From Purshia tridentata (Eukaryota; Streptophyta; Magnoliopsida; Rosales; Rosaceae): a stretch of 64,000 nucleotides of DNA. Position 1 is the first letter of the stretch; each line of letters opens with the position of its first letter. Below the pieces are notes generated by a model. That model did not search any database, was not told the DNA's origin, and saw only the letters and a program-made list of their open reading frames with translations. The translations under genes were made by a program, and so were the position numbers. The DNA lies in the NCBI GenBank assembly GCA_003254885.1, contig QANT01003415.1, positions 1 through 64,000 of the forward strand. The letters run 5' to 3'. Below, piece by piece: positions 37,201 through 49,632 of this stretch.

Positions 37201-38639
37201 TTAATCTGGTCGGCATTAACCTTATATTTATGTCTAAAATACGTCTTTTATATTTTTGTATAGTTATCTTTTTAATATAAATTTTAAACTTGAAATGCTT
37301 AACCTTAAATTTCAATACAATGCTATGTTGATATGTAAATTCTTAAGATTTTTTGTTGGAGCTTATGGCACTTAGCTTCTCTGCTTTTAGAAATTTTGAT
37401 AAAACAGTACCATCTCTAAAGATAAATAAACTGAATTCCTTTAACGAAAATTTGATTCAAGTCCTTCTCCCTCTTGTAATTAAAAAACTGAGATTTATTA
37501 TTAGTATTCATATTACTATAGTCTGTAGTAAATGGTCCATAAATCTGAACTTTTCATTGTAACATTAACTATTTTAACTTATATTATGTTAAAAGGTTTA
37601 CTTATGATAAAAATGTTCATGTTATATAGGTGGAGGTAATGAACTACAAGGTCTATTGATCGACCTGCTAATTTTTATATTTTATTTAATGCTGTATTTT
37701 TTTCAAAGGTGGTATACAATATAGTGTAAATTAGTCATTGTAGAGCTTATAATTTAAGGTTTAGGTTTGATGTTTTGGGCGAAGTTCAAAACCTCGAAGC
37801 TTTATGTATTAAGCGATGAATTGGTGCCAATTGATCATAAATTGATTGACATACCTTTACCAACAGATTCATTGCCTCTAAATTATGTGCCAATAGATTA
37901 ACTCATTAAAAAGTGAGCCGGCTTATCACAGTGTTTCAAGTGTGAGATAATGATAATCATCAGTTTGTTTTGATTTTGGCCTTCATAAAACACTCGTATT
38001 ATCAAGGCTCAATTAGAAAAAAATTCCAAGAACTATGAGTACTATTTCAAACGGAACCACGAACAATAAAATATTTCAATTTGCGTTCACCAATTAACAT
38101 GAAAATGAAAAAAAACATTCCGTTAAGGGTTTCGTCATAAGTGCTGTTAAGTGCCAACGTGAATAAATTAATGTTGATTTTTAGATAATGTGACACATTT
38201 TTTTCATCTAAAACTTACGCGTGGAATCTTAAACAAGTAAAAACCCATACCATGATTTTTTATCCCTAAAACAATTTTGAATTTTTTTTTAAAAAAATCA
38301 AAAGTTGCAATGTTTGAATTTTCACTTGTTTAGAGTTTCAAGTATCAAGTTTGGAACTGAAAAAATTTTCCACATCATCTAAAAATTCACTTAATAGCAA
38401 TCATGATGAAACCCTCAACAAAATGCATATTTTCATAGTTTTGTTATTTGGTAAACGCGCTTATAATATTTTGTTGTTTGTGAACTCATTTGAAATGAGT
38501 CCTATAATTTATGATAATTTTTTTGTAATTGAATTGAACCTATTATTATTTAATATTAATATTAAAATAAATACTATTATTAATTTTTAAATTTGGCTTT
38601 TCATTATCGGCGGGTAAGCTCTGCTCTGCAGCCAAGTAT
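34261..38639. other. Intergenic, no gene seen
   Basis: AT-rich spacer between the kinase leader and the DUF688 gene, with 33191-34146 of the same kind. Short homopolymers and scattered CACGTG sites (about 35394 and 35415) are present. Open frames of 60-80 codons here are Phe/Leu/Lys-rich and show no family likeness. No paired transposon ends were recognised. Confidence 0.5.
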
Positions 38640-40442
38640 TAACACAAGCGTACAAGCCAGTTTATCTCTCTCTCTCTCTCGCTTTATTCTATTCTTCTCT
38701 ATCAAATTTCTTTGAATTTTTAGTGAATGATTAGGTATTGATTCTCATACAGCTCTCTCTCTTTTCTCTCTGTCACCATGCCTCTCTCTCTTTGTGTGAT
38801 TTCTAGCGCTCACATTTGCTAGTCTTTCCAAGAACCACACCCAGTTGGTTTCTGGGTCGGCCTTATATTCGAGTTTCTCTCTCTGCCTTTCTCTGGGTCA
38901 GTGTTTCTTCAACTCAATGCTGTATTTTCTTCTTGTTATTTTTTTGTTTTAATTTGATTTATCTGAAAGAAATCTGAGCAAGGATTTGTCGGTTGACTTT
39001 TACCTGATATGAATGTGAAATCGAATTTCAACATTTAAGGTGTTCTTTTAAATTTCTTGGTGGTTCTTGTTTCAATAAAGATTCGAAAGTAATATTTTTT
39101 TTCTTTTGAATGCGGGAAAAAATAGTTGGGATTTTATGGAGGATTAAGGTTTGTTGCCAGTATTTGTGCAGATAAGAATCAAGAATTTCAGATTCTTACT
39201 GGGGTGTTTTGTTTATTGCTATTTTATAAGAATACTAGAATTTTTACAAATTTAAGCATTCTTGTTCTCTCAGTATTTGACCAAAACAACTAGGACCAGT
39301 CACTTTCACACAGTGTAACTAATCATCCGTTTGGTTGCTGAGAAAATGAAGAAAAGGAAAAGAAATAAAATTCGAAGCTATTCTTCATTACAATTCGTCC
39401 TACTTGCCAAATGATGCAAATGACCTTAAATATACCAGACAGTTTTATTGGTTTTTTTGCATTGAACGTTCTATTTATTAGTAACATAGTAAAAGTTTTA
39501 ATTCCAGTGCTTTATTCCCTTTTGGTTTCCCTGGGCTATCAGATGAGTTGAAATGTTAACAAGAAAATTGATGACTATTATTGAGCTTAACGAAAGAGTG
39601 GATCACAAACACTATTTGATATTGACTTAACTTTTTGTTAAATGAGTCGTGCCCTCATTGACTTTGGCTTTACTAATGATTTAAACTTGTTTTGTTTAAA
39701 TTCTTATTGTGTTTAGGATGCGTTTAAATCCTCGAGATGACATGCAGAAAATATTCTTTCTAGGTTTTTCTTGTGTCTCTGAAACAAATGGTCCATTTTA
39801 AGTAGGATACATAGGAAAGATCTTAAGTTAGTACTTCTGTGTGAGTTAAGGGCTTTTTCTTTTTAAACACAAGTTGGTGGCTTAGGAGGGGGAAAAACCC
39901 AAGCTGCCAGTACTTAAAAAAGATATGGTTTTTTGCAGAATCCTAAATCTTGAATTCTTTTTGTCAAAAACATTGTTGATGCAACACACACAAAAGAATC
40001 ATTCACCTGTCATGAAAAATACAGTGGACCTCATCTTAAATCCTATGAAAACTGAATAATTCTGTGTTCATGTAAGGTCAAAATTTTACCACTTGTTGAA
40101 CGTTTGATATTAAACTGAAAAATTGAGGAAAGTTTCTAAAAATTCCCACCAGGTTGGATGCTCAGAAAGAGGGTCTGAAGTTTCCAATTCTGGACGTTTT
40201 GTTATGCTTGAATCAACTTTCAATTGGAATTTTACGCTTTTGTTTCGGTGAACAGTGGGTGTCTTATATGTCAGTTTGCAGTTTATAGTAATTATGTTTT
40301 ATTATGTTAATTTTCTTAGTTGCCTTCTTACTTTCTATACTCTCTCCTGTGTTGCGAGTTGTGACTCTATTTCCTCATTCTTTCTCCGTTGGACTGCAAT
40401 TTGATCAGATCATGGTGATTTGCAGGAAAGAAAAGAAAGTAC
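38640..40442 (+). other. Probable promoter, leader exon and leader intron of the DUF688 gene
   Basis: CT-rich sequence at about 38660-38900 looks like a transcribed plant leader. An acceptor CAG at about 40424-40426 (gatttgcag, then gaaagaaaag) lies 16 nt before the start ATG at 40443, implying a leader intron of up to 1.5 kb. The donor was not pinned down. No separate gene is seen. Confidence 0.4.
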
Positions 40443-42954
40443 ATGATGCTAAAGAATCTGATGGAAGAAAAGCCGTTGGATTTTAATCAGCCCCTTCTAT
40501 CCGTGAGACGGTTCACAGCTACAGTGGCCTCCTCAGAAGCTGATGACAGAAGGAAGACTGATAAACCACTACCCAAACTACCTCCTCTTCCTGCTTACAA
40601 ATCAGAATTGAAATCAGGTCCAGTGAGGAACCCAGGAAGTGTTCCTTTTCTATGGGAGCAAATCCCGGGAAGACCAAAGGATGAAAGCAAATCACAATAT
40701 AAGGCTCTTGAATGGACTCCCACTGCACCAAAGCTTCCTCCTGGAAGGGTTTCAAATAATAAGAAGCAAGCTTTGGGTAAAGGTCATAAAGGAACAACAG
40801 CTGCTCAATCTCGGAGGACCCGAACTGGAAATATACTTAACAATTCTCAAAAGGTTTCGACCTTGGATAGAAAACAAGTTACTAAATATGAAAGCTGTAA
40901 GGAGGATATGGAGGATAAGGGTATAACTGTTTCAGAGGATGGTGATGAGACCTATTTAGATACACTTGATGCGCTTTCTAGGACTGAATCATCCTATATG
41001 AACTGTAGTGTAAGTGGTCTGAGTGGACTGGATGGTTCAGATATCAAACCATCTGGAACCTTCTCAACAGATCCACAGATGCGGGATTTCATGATGGGTC
41101 GGTTCTTGCCTGCAGCAAAAGCAATGGCTTCAGAAACACCTCAATATGCTACCAGGAAGCAACCAGTTGCCCGAGAGCAACCAAGTTCCCAAGAGAAACC
41201 AAGAGTGGTGAAGAAGGTAGTGAGTGGGGATAAACGGCATCCCCTTAATCAATATAGACCAAATTTTTTCCCACGTTATGTTCAAGATATAGCAGGGGAA
41301 GAAAGTAAGGATGAAGGTGATGATTACGAAGGATCTGAAAATGCATTAGCTAAAGTTTGTGGATTATTTCCTGGATTTTGCTTAAAAAATTCCTTTTGCC
41401 TTTTGAATCCAGTTCCAGGGATGAGAATGCAAGCGCAATTACCCATTTCTTCTGTTAGTAGAGTGCATGCTAAATCTTCTTATGCCAGTCCTCACAGTGA
41501 AGCAAAAACAGTGGTATTTTTTATTCTCTACTTGTTTTTGTTTCCTTTTGTTATTATCTTGTCAAGAGTTTTTGTTGAACCGTAGCTATTTGTTTCTCTA
41601 GAATGCGGGGGGTGTTGGATATGAACAGAGATTAGTGAATGGACATCAAGAAGCCGGGCTGCATGAAGATAAGATTGATTTAAAACGTGAATCCAACCAG
41701 ACCAGTAACCAAAGTGATTATCAGAATGGGTCATCTGCATACAGGCGTCTGCAGGGTAGTGGCATATCACCCTACCGGAATGAGTGTTTGCAGTCTAGCC
41801 TTCATGAAGAAAAAGGTTTCCTTGGTGTTCGTGTTCCTGAAAAAGCTAAGAATTCCAGAGAGACTAGTAGCTCTGATCCATATCGAAAAGGCCAAAAGAT
41901 TTTTTGGGAATTATTGGCTACTGAGAACGCTGAATGCGAAGTGGGCTCAGGGAGTCCTGTGGTTGAGAAGACTCTCTATATAGATTCTGTACATACAGTA
42001 AAATCCCCAAATTCAAACTCATGTTCCACAGATATAAAGGGCCTTGCTGATTACAGAGGAAATGATTTTGAAATTCCTGAAAAAAGAAGTGAAATGGAAG
42101 AAACTCCTTCAGTAGAGTTTTCCGTTCAAGATATTGAGCACTTGGCTGTTGAGAATGAAACGGCAATAGTGCCACCTAAATGTTTGGACTTTGCTGACTC
42201 CAGTTTTCTGTCTTGTTCTGGAAAATCAACAAATGATGTGCAAACAGACGGGAAAAATGGTTCTACACAGGAGCAGGATCTTATTCAGGATTCTAGCAAA
42301 TTGTTAAGCTCAAAAGTGGCTGACCAAGAGAAGATTAATTTAGAAAGGCAACGGTTAGAGAAGTCAGCTGGTCTAAAAATTTCTCATGGCCTTACTCAGG
42401 ACTGTATTACGTTGACAAGCGTGAAACCTGCTGATGAGAAGAAGATTGATTTAGAAAGCCAGCAGTGTAGGACATCAGGTACAGAGGAAAGTTCTCATGG
42501 TCTTGGTCAAAATGCTATTGCATTGTCCAGCTCAAAAGTGGTCAACAAGGGGAAGATTGATTTAGAAAGCCAACAGCTCATGAAATTTGGTAATCAAGAA
42601 AGTTCCCAGGGCTACAATCCACGACTTCCTCTTGGACCGCCTTTACCAAAGTCACCGTCAGAGTCTTGGCTAAAGCGTACCTTACCTACCATTTCCTCAA
42701 GGAATTCATCTTCACAGTCTTCACTTGGTTCACGGATTTATACTAGCAGTCAGGCTTCCAAGAAATCCTCTCTTGACCCCAAGTGGGAGACAATTGTTAA
42801 AACTTCTAACACGCACCATGGACATTTGCGGTTTTCTGAGGTAATCCTGTAACTCTTCACCTTCATTGCTTTAGTTTACCTTTGTGATGACAGAGTTTAT
42901 TTATGTTACTCAATATTTTATCAGGAGCTTCTGACACCTATACCGGAAGCTTAG
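40443..42954 (+). CDS. DUF688 family protein of unknown function
   Basis: Three coding exons in phase 0: 40443-41513, 41602-42840 and 42925-42954. They give 779 residues. The joins are KTV|NAGGVGYEQ and LRFSE|ELLTPIPEA-stop, with GTATTT/CTAG and GTAATC/TCAG borders. The N-terminal part holds the family signature: a PLLSVRRF segment, a proline/lysine stretch (KPLPKLPPLPAYKS), then GSVPFLWEQIPGRPKDE, followed by basic and Ser-rich, largely disordered sequence. A Phe/Cys/Leu patch (KVCGLFPGFCLKNSFCLLNP) lies near residue 310. No catalytic motif, signal peptide or membrane segment is evident. A run of three imperfect repeats lies in exon 2. Such proteins are plant-specific, and I know of no established activity. 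Retention of the first intron would end the protein at 41585 with a hydrophobic tail. The start is the first of two adjacent ATGs, with MEEKPLDF following. Confidence 0.8.
42280..42615 (+). repeat. Three imperfect 36-42-residue tandem repeats inside the DUF688 gene
   Basis: Units begin QDLIQDSSKLLSSK, QDCITLTSVKPADE and QNAIALSSSKVVNK. Each continues to (K/G)KI(N/D)LE(R/S)Q and ends in a Ser-rich (S)SHGL or SSQG motif. Frame is kept and the units are diverged, so the expansion is old and under some constraint. Confidence 0.85.
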
Positions 42955-43345
42955 AAGTGTGGAAGTCTTATCTGAACCTCACCAGCTTATACATTTGCCC
43001 TGGTGGACTCTCCACTCGTTTGATGGGTTTAAAGGTGCTAAAGATATTTTCTCACTGTAAGAAGGCATTTGTTCTCCAAGGTGCTCCCTTATAAGTTTAC
43101 TTGAAGTTGGTATATTATCATGGCTTAGATGCTTAATCACAAAAGTAAAAATCTTGTGGCTGTAATTTTTTTTCCACACCCTTTCCACATGGGAACTTCC
43201 GCAAGAGCGAAGTTCCCAAACTGTACATCAAAAAACTCATTTCTGCTCCTGTAATTTTCTTGTAAATCTCATCATATCTTTTTTTGAACTTACAGTTTGT
43301 TATCAACAGCTGTATTTTTTTTTAATATTTTTTAAATAAAATGAA
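42955..43345 (+). other. 3' untranslated region of the DUF688 gene
   Basis: Follows the TAG at 42952-42954. 'aataaaatgaaac' near 43335 is a plausible polyadenylation signal. Open frames on both strands here are short and unsupported. Confidence 0.5.
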
Positions 43346-46300
43346 ACTTATGCTACTTTGAGCCATGCGCGTTATCTGCCATGCATATCAAGGAGAGAAT
43401 TTTCATATATCTTTATTCACATGTCTAAGTTCTATGGATCACATTATGAATTTTGTTGAGTTAATGCCATGATGTCATTCATGCCAAGGGTTATGTAGGC
43501 GTTCAAATTCAAGACATCCATTCATTTTGCTTGGATGGAACAGTAACTTTGAGTTAGAGCATTTATTGGTGTTACAACATGTATATTAGTTCTGTATCAT
43601 CTTCCTGTGTTTCTATATATCATTTATATGTGGCTTCAATTCGCATAAAGTTGGAACTATCTAATTTCTTCCAATGAATTAGTGAGCACTTATATATATA
43701 TTATGGCCAATGTGGGAGAGCAGAGAAGTAGTTATTGCGTTTTACTTTAGCTTAACAAGCCTGTTCAGATTATCAAGCTGCAGATAAATCATGTCATACC
43801 ATATAAGTGGTGTTCCTAAGATTCAGATGGAAATTGGAAATTGAATTAATGTTTATTCAGAGGTCAAGTTAATTACTTCAGCATGGTTGCTTTACTATGT
43901 GATGCTTGATGTTTACATGGAAAATTTTGTGGCAGACTAGGTCCTTTTAAGTTGTGTTTTTTGAATGTTAAGATTTTATGCTCTGTTGTTTTTGTCCTCC
44001 TGCTGGAACTTAAGATTCTCTGATCTGAAAGATGCTTAAATCTCCCATTAAAATTGGGCGACTACAAGATGCTTAATTATTATTTGTTGTTTAATTAGTT
44101 TTTAATTTATTGCCAGCACTCCATTCTTATAAAGTAAAGTTTTACAATAGCATTTTATCATATATGTTCTTAGCTTCAGATTCACACATCAAACACATCT
44201 TGGAGAATTTCATTACACATGGCATAGTAGTCCGCTACAATTTTCTTCGAGGACTTTTTCAAGCTTCAAACTAGGGGCTTCAACCTTTCAACATCAGATC
44301 CAGGAAAAAGGAAAAGAAAAGATTGTGGTTCAAGGGAGCTTTTTTTATGCGGAAGCTATGCAGAAGCCCATCAAATCCACAAGATGAGAAAATACAGCCG
44401 CTTGGTTATATTTTTTTGATGGACTTTTGCATTGCTTCTGCATAAGAGAAGCTTCTTGTGGTTAAATAGAAATATTGCCATTGAATCTGTCGACCTTGTC
44501 CCAAAGGTCTTCTCTATCCATTTCTTTTTCTCGAGCCACGAACTTTGAACTAAGATTTCATACCAATTGTTAGGGAATTTACAAAACACCCAATTCCCTA
44601 GCTCATGATCGCACACTTAAACAAAACACAAAAAGAACATTAAAATAGTGAGCATATATGGTTCACCCGTTCATGGACGATAAAAATCAATTCACTGAAG
44701 GTAACAAAATTACACAAATAAAAAAATTTATGCTTCTTCAGTTCTCCAGAATAATCTCTCTGATTTGATTAGAGAATCTCGATATACTCAAATACACTAG
44801 ACCAGTCTCAAAAGAGTCTAAATTCTCTCAATTGTAATTTTAAAATGTGGTGGGCTAGCTGAACTTCCATACTAGTTTCTCATTTTTCTTAGTGAAATGT
44901 TTTTCCGAAATTTTGGCAAATTTGGGAGATCAGAAGTATTTATCCATGTTCTTTTTTAGCTTAATACATGTTTAGTTGTATATGTCATGCTGCACATGCT
45001 GCACATAAATCATGTCATACCATCTTAGTGGCGTTTCTAAGATTCTGATGAAAATTGAATTACTATTAAGTCAGAAATCAAACACTATCTGATGCCTGCT
45101 ATAGATTTACAAATTACATGGAAAATTTTGTGGCATATTAGGTCCTTATCTTCATGTTAGTTGAGAACTAAGAGTTTCTAACCCTCGAGCAATATTTTCT
45201 TCATAATAAAAATTAACGGTTGACCGAATATTGTTTAAATATGACCAATATGAGACACTGTACGTACATGATATATTCATCTATGTCAGATTGAGATGTA
45301 ATTCATTATTCCATATGTGAGATTTTTTTCTTATGTGGAAAAAGAATGCGGAATTGATGCGAAAACAAAAATAAATAGGATGTAGGGCTATGTTTGGCAA
45401 CGTAATGCTACGTCATTACTGCTTCCGCACCAATTCTTTATCTCTCTTTTCGTAAGAGAGAAGCATCCTACACATGTGATTCTAAAGACACGGAAATTTG
45501 TGATAACTAATTAAATATACGAATTTAATATAACACAAAAGGTATCACATGAGCTGACAATAAATTGGAAGAAAACTAATATTTTAAGCAAATTGATGAA
45601 GCAAATATAATAAGCATCTTTTAGATTAGAGAATCTTCTGTTCTAGAAGGAGGGCTAAATAACAGAGAATGAAAGCTTAATATTAAAAATATGAAAATAA
45701 ATAAAAGCGCACAGTGACAACAGACAACTTAGATTTTGAAAAAGAAAAAAGTCCAGCTTATAAGATACACACCACCCATTTACGAACGAAATCAAGAAGT
45801 CAACTAATGAATTGTGTTGAAATCCATTTGAACGGATGAGATTTAAGGAAAGTGAATGAAAATTAATAAGGGGAAGCAGCTCTATATATAATGGTCACAC
45901 TTTTAATTTGTTTTAAATGAAATATATTTTTATTGAAGAAAACTGAAAGGAGTTGCAATAAAAATAAAGCTGTTATTGAAGCTATATAGCCTCGCCCAAC
46001 TAGTAAGATCTCCACAATGTAAAGTAAAACAAACAAGATTACTATGGACCGCCCCATTACAATTCAAGACACATAATTACAACAAGCCTTGGAAGATTAA
46101 AACCCACCTCTCTTAGCCTCCTCCAAAAAGGTGCTGGTTAATTAGGAGCTAAATCCTCCTCTATTTTCAAAAATCCAGAGATGATAGATTGAGCACCATA
46201 AGGATAGAAGAAAATCCAGCACCTAAGACAATTAAACTGGATCTCATGCAAAAACATCAATATCTCTACTTGTCGGGAGGAGGCACAATATAACTAAGAA

Positions 46301-46607
46301 GTTGGGCCATAATTGCCATAACCTTGTTGGGATTGGTCCAGCCCATGAGGTTTAATTGAATATTTGTCGTGGCGAGGGGATTTATTCCCAACAAACCTCT
46401 CCGTACAAATCATGAACAATCATACTTGCACCACTCACCCTTAAAACGGGATTGAAAGTACGTACCATCGGACATGAAAGCAATTAATCGAAAAAAAAAA
46501 GAAAAGAAACTAACCAAAGTTCATCTTTATTTATAAGTAAGAGAAAACCCTTAGATAAGTGTCCTCTCTAAGAACAAGAAATAGGTCTCAAAAAACCAAA
46601 ACTAGAC
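43346..46607. other. Intergenic; internal duplication and promoter-like remnant
   Basis: About 43716-43960 and 44925-45150 are diverged direct repeats sharing 'aaatcatgtcataccat', 'taagattc' and 'catggaaaattttgtggca'. At 44165-44290 the sequence resembles the promoters of the glycine/cysteine-tail genes (see findings). At 45290-45500 there are fragments ('gcggaattgatgcg', 'gtaagagagaagcatcctaca') resembling the interior of the MITE at 63154-63450. At 45880-46110 lies a possible L1-like 3' end on the minus strand. No intact gene is seen. Confidence 0.5.
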
Positions 46608-47400
46608 TAAAGTTCATGAAGCAACCCTAGACAAACCCTCGATCAACAAGAAAGGACTAAACAAACTAAGATAACTAAAATCACTAGCCTGCGGAGGACG
46701 AGAATACCAGGCCGGTCTAGACAAAATTTTTGAATTTTTTCTATCTAGTTGCTAGGTAGAGTTATTTTCTCTCTAGCTAGTTATTAGTTGCACACTCTAA
46801 TTTGAAGAGTGCAATTGTAATTTTCTCTTATAATTATGTAAATTAACTTTATATAAACAGGAAAGTAAAATCATGGATATATATCTTATAGAAAATAAAT
46901 TTCGAACAGAAGCATAAATTACATTATAATAGTTGATCGCTTTAAGTTCTTATATAATTTATAAACAAGCACACTAGTAATTCTTCGTTTTATATTCCAA
47001 ATATTGAACTGGTCAAAATCTAAGATGGAAGATATTTGAAGAAACTAAATATTCTAAATTATTCCAGCTTTGGAACGAGCATGACAATTATAATCACATA
47101 TATCTTATACTGCACTTGGCGTCACATTCACACGTACAGCAAACATATCTTGCAGCGCGCCTAGCTTTCACATTACGTATTCAGCTACAATTTTCTCAAG
47201 GACTTTTCCAAATTTCAAAGTTCAATGCCAAACTTGGAGATTGTCCAAAATCCAGTTATATATGATGAATAGTTGAACTTTCTGAGTAATAATATGCAAT
47301 TTTCCGCAGCCAGAATTGTCAACCAAATTCCTTGAATACTACGGCTTATAAATTGAACACGGCATTATATTTGTGGACATGCATGACTAAATAGTACACG

Positions 47401-47407
47401 TATAAAT
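47401..47407 (+). promoter_or_regulatory. Candidate TATA box of glycine/cysteine-tail gene 1
   Basis: 'tataaat' lies 38 bp before the ATG at 47445. The same motif precedes the paralogue at 54604-54610, and a 'tatatataaat' precedes the third gene near 57370. Confidence 0.5.
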
Positions 47408-47444
47408 TTTCGATCAATAGCATACACATATCTGGATCGCAAAA

Positions 47445-47765
47445 ATGGCCAGAAAATACTTAGATGTAGGGGGTGGCCATATTGCAGAGGGAGTAGATAT
47501 CATACCATACAACTCTGGCGGCCTACTTTTGCTCTGCATGATTGTTGTATCCCTCTCGCTTATATCAATGGTCATATTTGCTTGTGGTGACAACGGACCA
47601 AACAAGAAAAGGGGTGGAGGAGGAGGTGGTATCATTGATGGCGGAGGTTGTGGATGTGGTGGTGGTGGTGGTGGTTGTGGAGGTGGTGGTGGTGGTGGTT
47701 GTGGAGGTGGTGGCAGTGGTGGCGGCGGCGGAGGTTGTGGAGGTGGAGGAGGGGGAGGTTGCTAG
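47445..47765 (+). CDS. Small single-pass membrane protein with glycine/cysteine tail (paralogue 1)
   Basis: A 106-residue protein in one exon. A hydrophilic N-terminus of about 25 residues (MARKYLDVGGGHIAEGVDII) is followed by a hydrophobic segment at about residues 26-47 (LLLLCMIVVSLSLISMVIF) ending in ACG, then a basic patch (NKKR). The tail is almost only glycine, with cysteines at regular spacing (GGGGGGCGGGGGGGCGGGG) and a cysteine at the very C-terminus. The positive charge after the membrane segment predicts a cytosolic tail. I do not recognise a named family. The conserved N-terminal half in three neighbouring paralogues, against free drift in the tail, argues that it is a real gene. 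It is not a CYSTM protein, whose membrane segment is cysteine-rich and C-terminal. The glycine tail could also be read as a cell-wall glycine-rich protein, but there is no cleavable signal peptide. Function unknown. Confidence 0.75.
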   Translation: MARKYLDVGGGHIAEGVDIIPYNSGGLLLLCMIVVSLSLISMVIFACGDNGPNKKRGGGGGGIIDGGGCGCGGGGGGCGGGGGGGCGGGGSGGGGGGCGGGGGGGC

Positions 47766-47790
47766 AAAGAAAGTAGCAGTACGTAAGTTA

Positions 47791-48069
47791 GGGCATGTTT
47801 GGCAGTGCTTCTTAGAAGTGCTTTTATTTAATACGCTTTTGCTAGAAATGGTTTTGCAAAGAAGTACATACAAATTTTTATAAAAATTCTAAGTAGTTCA
47901 TACAAAAGCACTTGAAATACTTCTTGATGAAAGCACCTATTAGGTACTTTTCACAAAACTCTTTATAACTCAAAAGCACTTATATATATTTTTGCCGAAT
48001 GTTACCAAAAACACTTTTACTAGTCTAAAAGCGCTTTTGGCAATTCTAAAAACACTTCTAAACATGCCC
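47791..48069. mobile_element. hAT-like MITE directly after gene 1
   Basis: The ends 'gggcatgtttggcagtgctt' and, on the other strand, 'gggcatgtttagaagtgttt' are imperfect terminal inverted repeats of about 35 bp. It starts 25 bp after the stop codon of paralogue 1, so it probably sits in the 3' untranslated region. The duplicated copy at 55007-55060 lacks it, which proves insertion. No clean target duplication was found. This is the best-preserved of three family members in the window. Confidence 0.9.
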
Positions 48070-49370
48070 TTCATTTACCGATCTTTAATATATATGTAAG
48101 CTAGCTAAGAACTATTTGGGTTATGTATAGCATTGCTATTACCCGTATCCATATTTAGTAGTATATACGGCACTCTAATTATTCTTTGTAATACATTACT
48201 TCAATAAATTTCTCTTTATTTATCATATTTTTCAGTTTAGTTTTAATTTTGGTTGATGAAATCTCATAAAAAATGAGTAGTTTTTTATGTCGCGTTATGG
48301 AGGACTTCATTGTAAAAAAATATACATCATTTGGAGGTTTTACCGGGGTTAACTAGTAAAAAGGCTTAGAGCCGGAAGCAAAATTGAACCCGCTCACCAA
48401 AAAATCTTAATATATATTGTATTCGTTTAGAAGAAAAACAAAAATTGTAGTAACATACGACATCACAAATTTGTATATCACTTGGCCCAATGCATATGGC
48501 CGGTTGGTTAACTTTTTCATCTCTTATACATAGTAACTTGGTTTATAATGAAAAGTTTTAGAGGAAATTTTTACCCAAAAAAAAAAAAAAAGTATGACTA
48601 AAACAAAATTTAGTAATGGAAGACAAAGATATTCCCTAAAATTATGGCGTTAGACCTTTGAGGACCAAAATATCCCTCCAAAAATTTGCCATTAATAAGC
48701 CATGTTAGCATAGAAGATAGAAAAGTTAACTGAGCTAACAGATTAGGGAAAGTGACAAACAAATTAAAGTTTTGGGGAAAAAGTAAGACAAAATAAAATT
48801 TAATGCAAAAAGTGAGACATAGGTTATCATTTGGGGTGATATTTAATTTGCTTGGCAAACTTTGTGCTCCTTATAGTTAGAGGATAAAGATAATGAAATG
48901 GGTTTACAGGCTATGTATGCATATATAATGGAGCTTGATAGTTTTTTTTGTTCAAAGTGAAGGATGATAGTCGATACAAGTATATTATGGTAAATAAATT
49001 GCAAATTAAAATCTCTATCTTTTAAATATATAGGAGTGACAACTTTTAATATGATAAGTAACACAACTCGAATTTAGCATAAAGTTTAATATGTATTGTA
49101 TTAATAATAATACAATTACTCGACCTAAACCAGTATATAACATGATTCTTTAACAAGAATAATAAACATGAGTTACATGATTTTGATACAATCAGCTCGT
49201 TTACTAGTTTCATATGAAGAAAATGATTAAATTTCGTTATTTTCTTTTTCTCTGCCTCATTTTAATTTTTTTCCCTCTCTTTTATATTAATATATGCTCA
49301 TATTATACAAAAGGGAAAATATGCCTCCTGATAACTTTGGGTCTTATTTCACATTGCTCCTTATAAATGC

Positions 49371-49632
49371 GATTTTTTTTAGGGATCCAATTTCTAAAAG
49401 TCATGTTATGCTTAATATATGCTTCTAGGGCTTGAACAATTTTAATGCACTCTTGACGGCTTGAGACATAGACTTTGGGATGAGATTGTCAAAGTCAAAG
49501 ATCAAGGCCTTATTGGCCGAAAAAAAAAAAAAAGTATAAGGCCTTGAACATCCTCACAGGATCCACCGGATTTGTGAATTTATAAGGAAAAGTAATAACA
49601 CCCATCATCTTGCTTTGTAGTAATTAAATATT
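49371..49632. other. Non-coding spacer, left half of a dispersed repeat
   Basis: From about 49480 it matches 32930-33065 (see that entry). It is cut by the Mutator-like element that begins at 49633 and resumes at 52457. Confidence 0.6.

Larger units (their letters stand above)
46608..49370 (+). repeat. Segmental duplication, copy 1
   Basis: Collinear with about 53000-56335: it starts at 'aagttcatgaagcaaccctag', runs through 'gaaaccctcgatcaa'-like sequence, the promoter, the coding gene and more than 1 kb of downstream DNA, and ends near 'tttgggtcttatttcacat'. Copy 1 holds a 279 bp MITE that copy 2 lacks. Copy 2 holds a Helitron, a repeat array and a CACTA-like MITE that copy 1 lacks. The two gene copies are therefore old enough to have gained separate insertions. 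Confidence 0.92.

Noticed and set aside
37072-38590. Frames of 60-80 codons in the spacer before the DUF688 gene
   Set aside because: Phe/Ile/Asn-rich composition follows base content, with no splice context or family match.
47414-47883. Ser/Thr-rich antisense and Val-rich shifted frames over the glycine-tail genes (also at 54668-55184 and 57369-57917)
   Set aside because: GGN repeats read in other frames give poly-Val, poly-Thr or poly-His. Only the Gly frame shares a conserved head across three paralogues.
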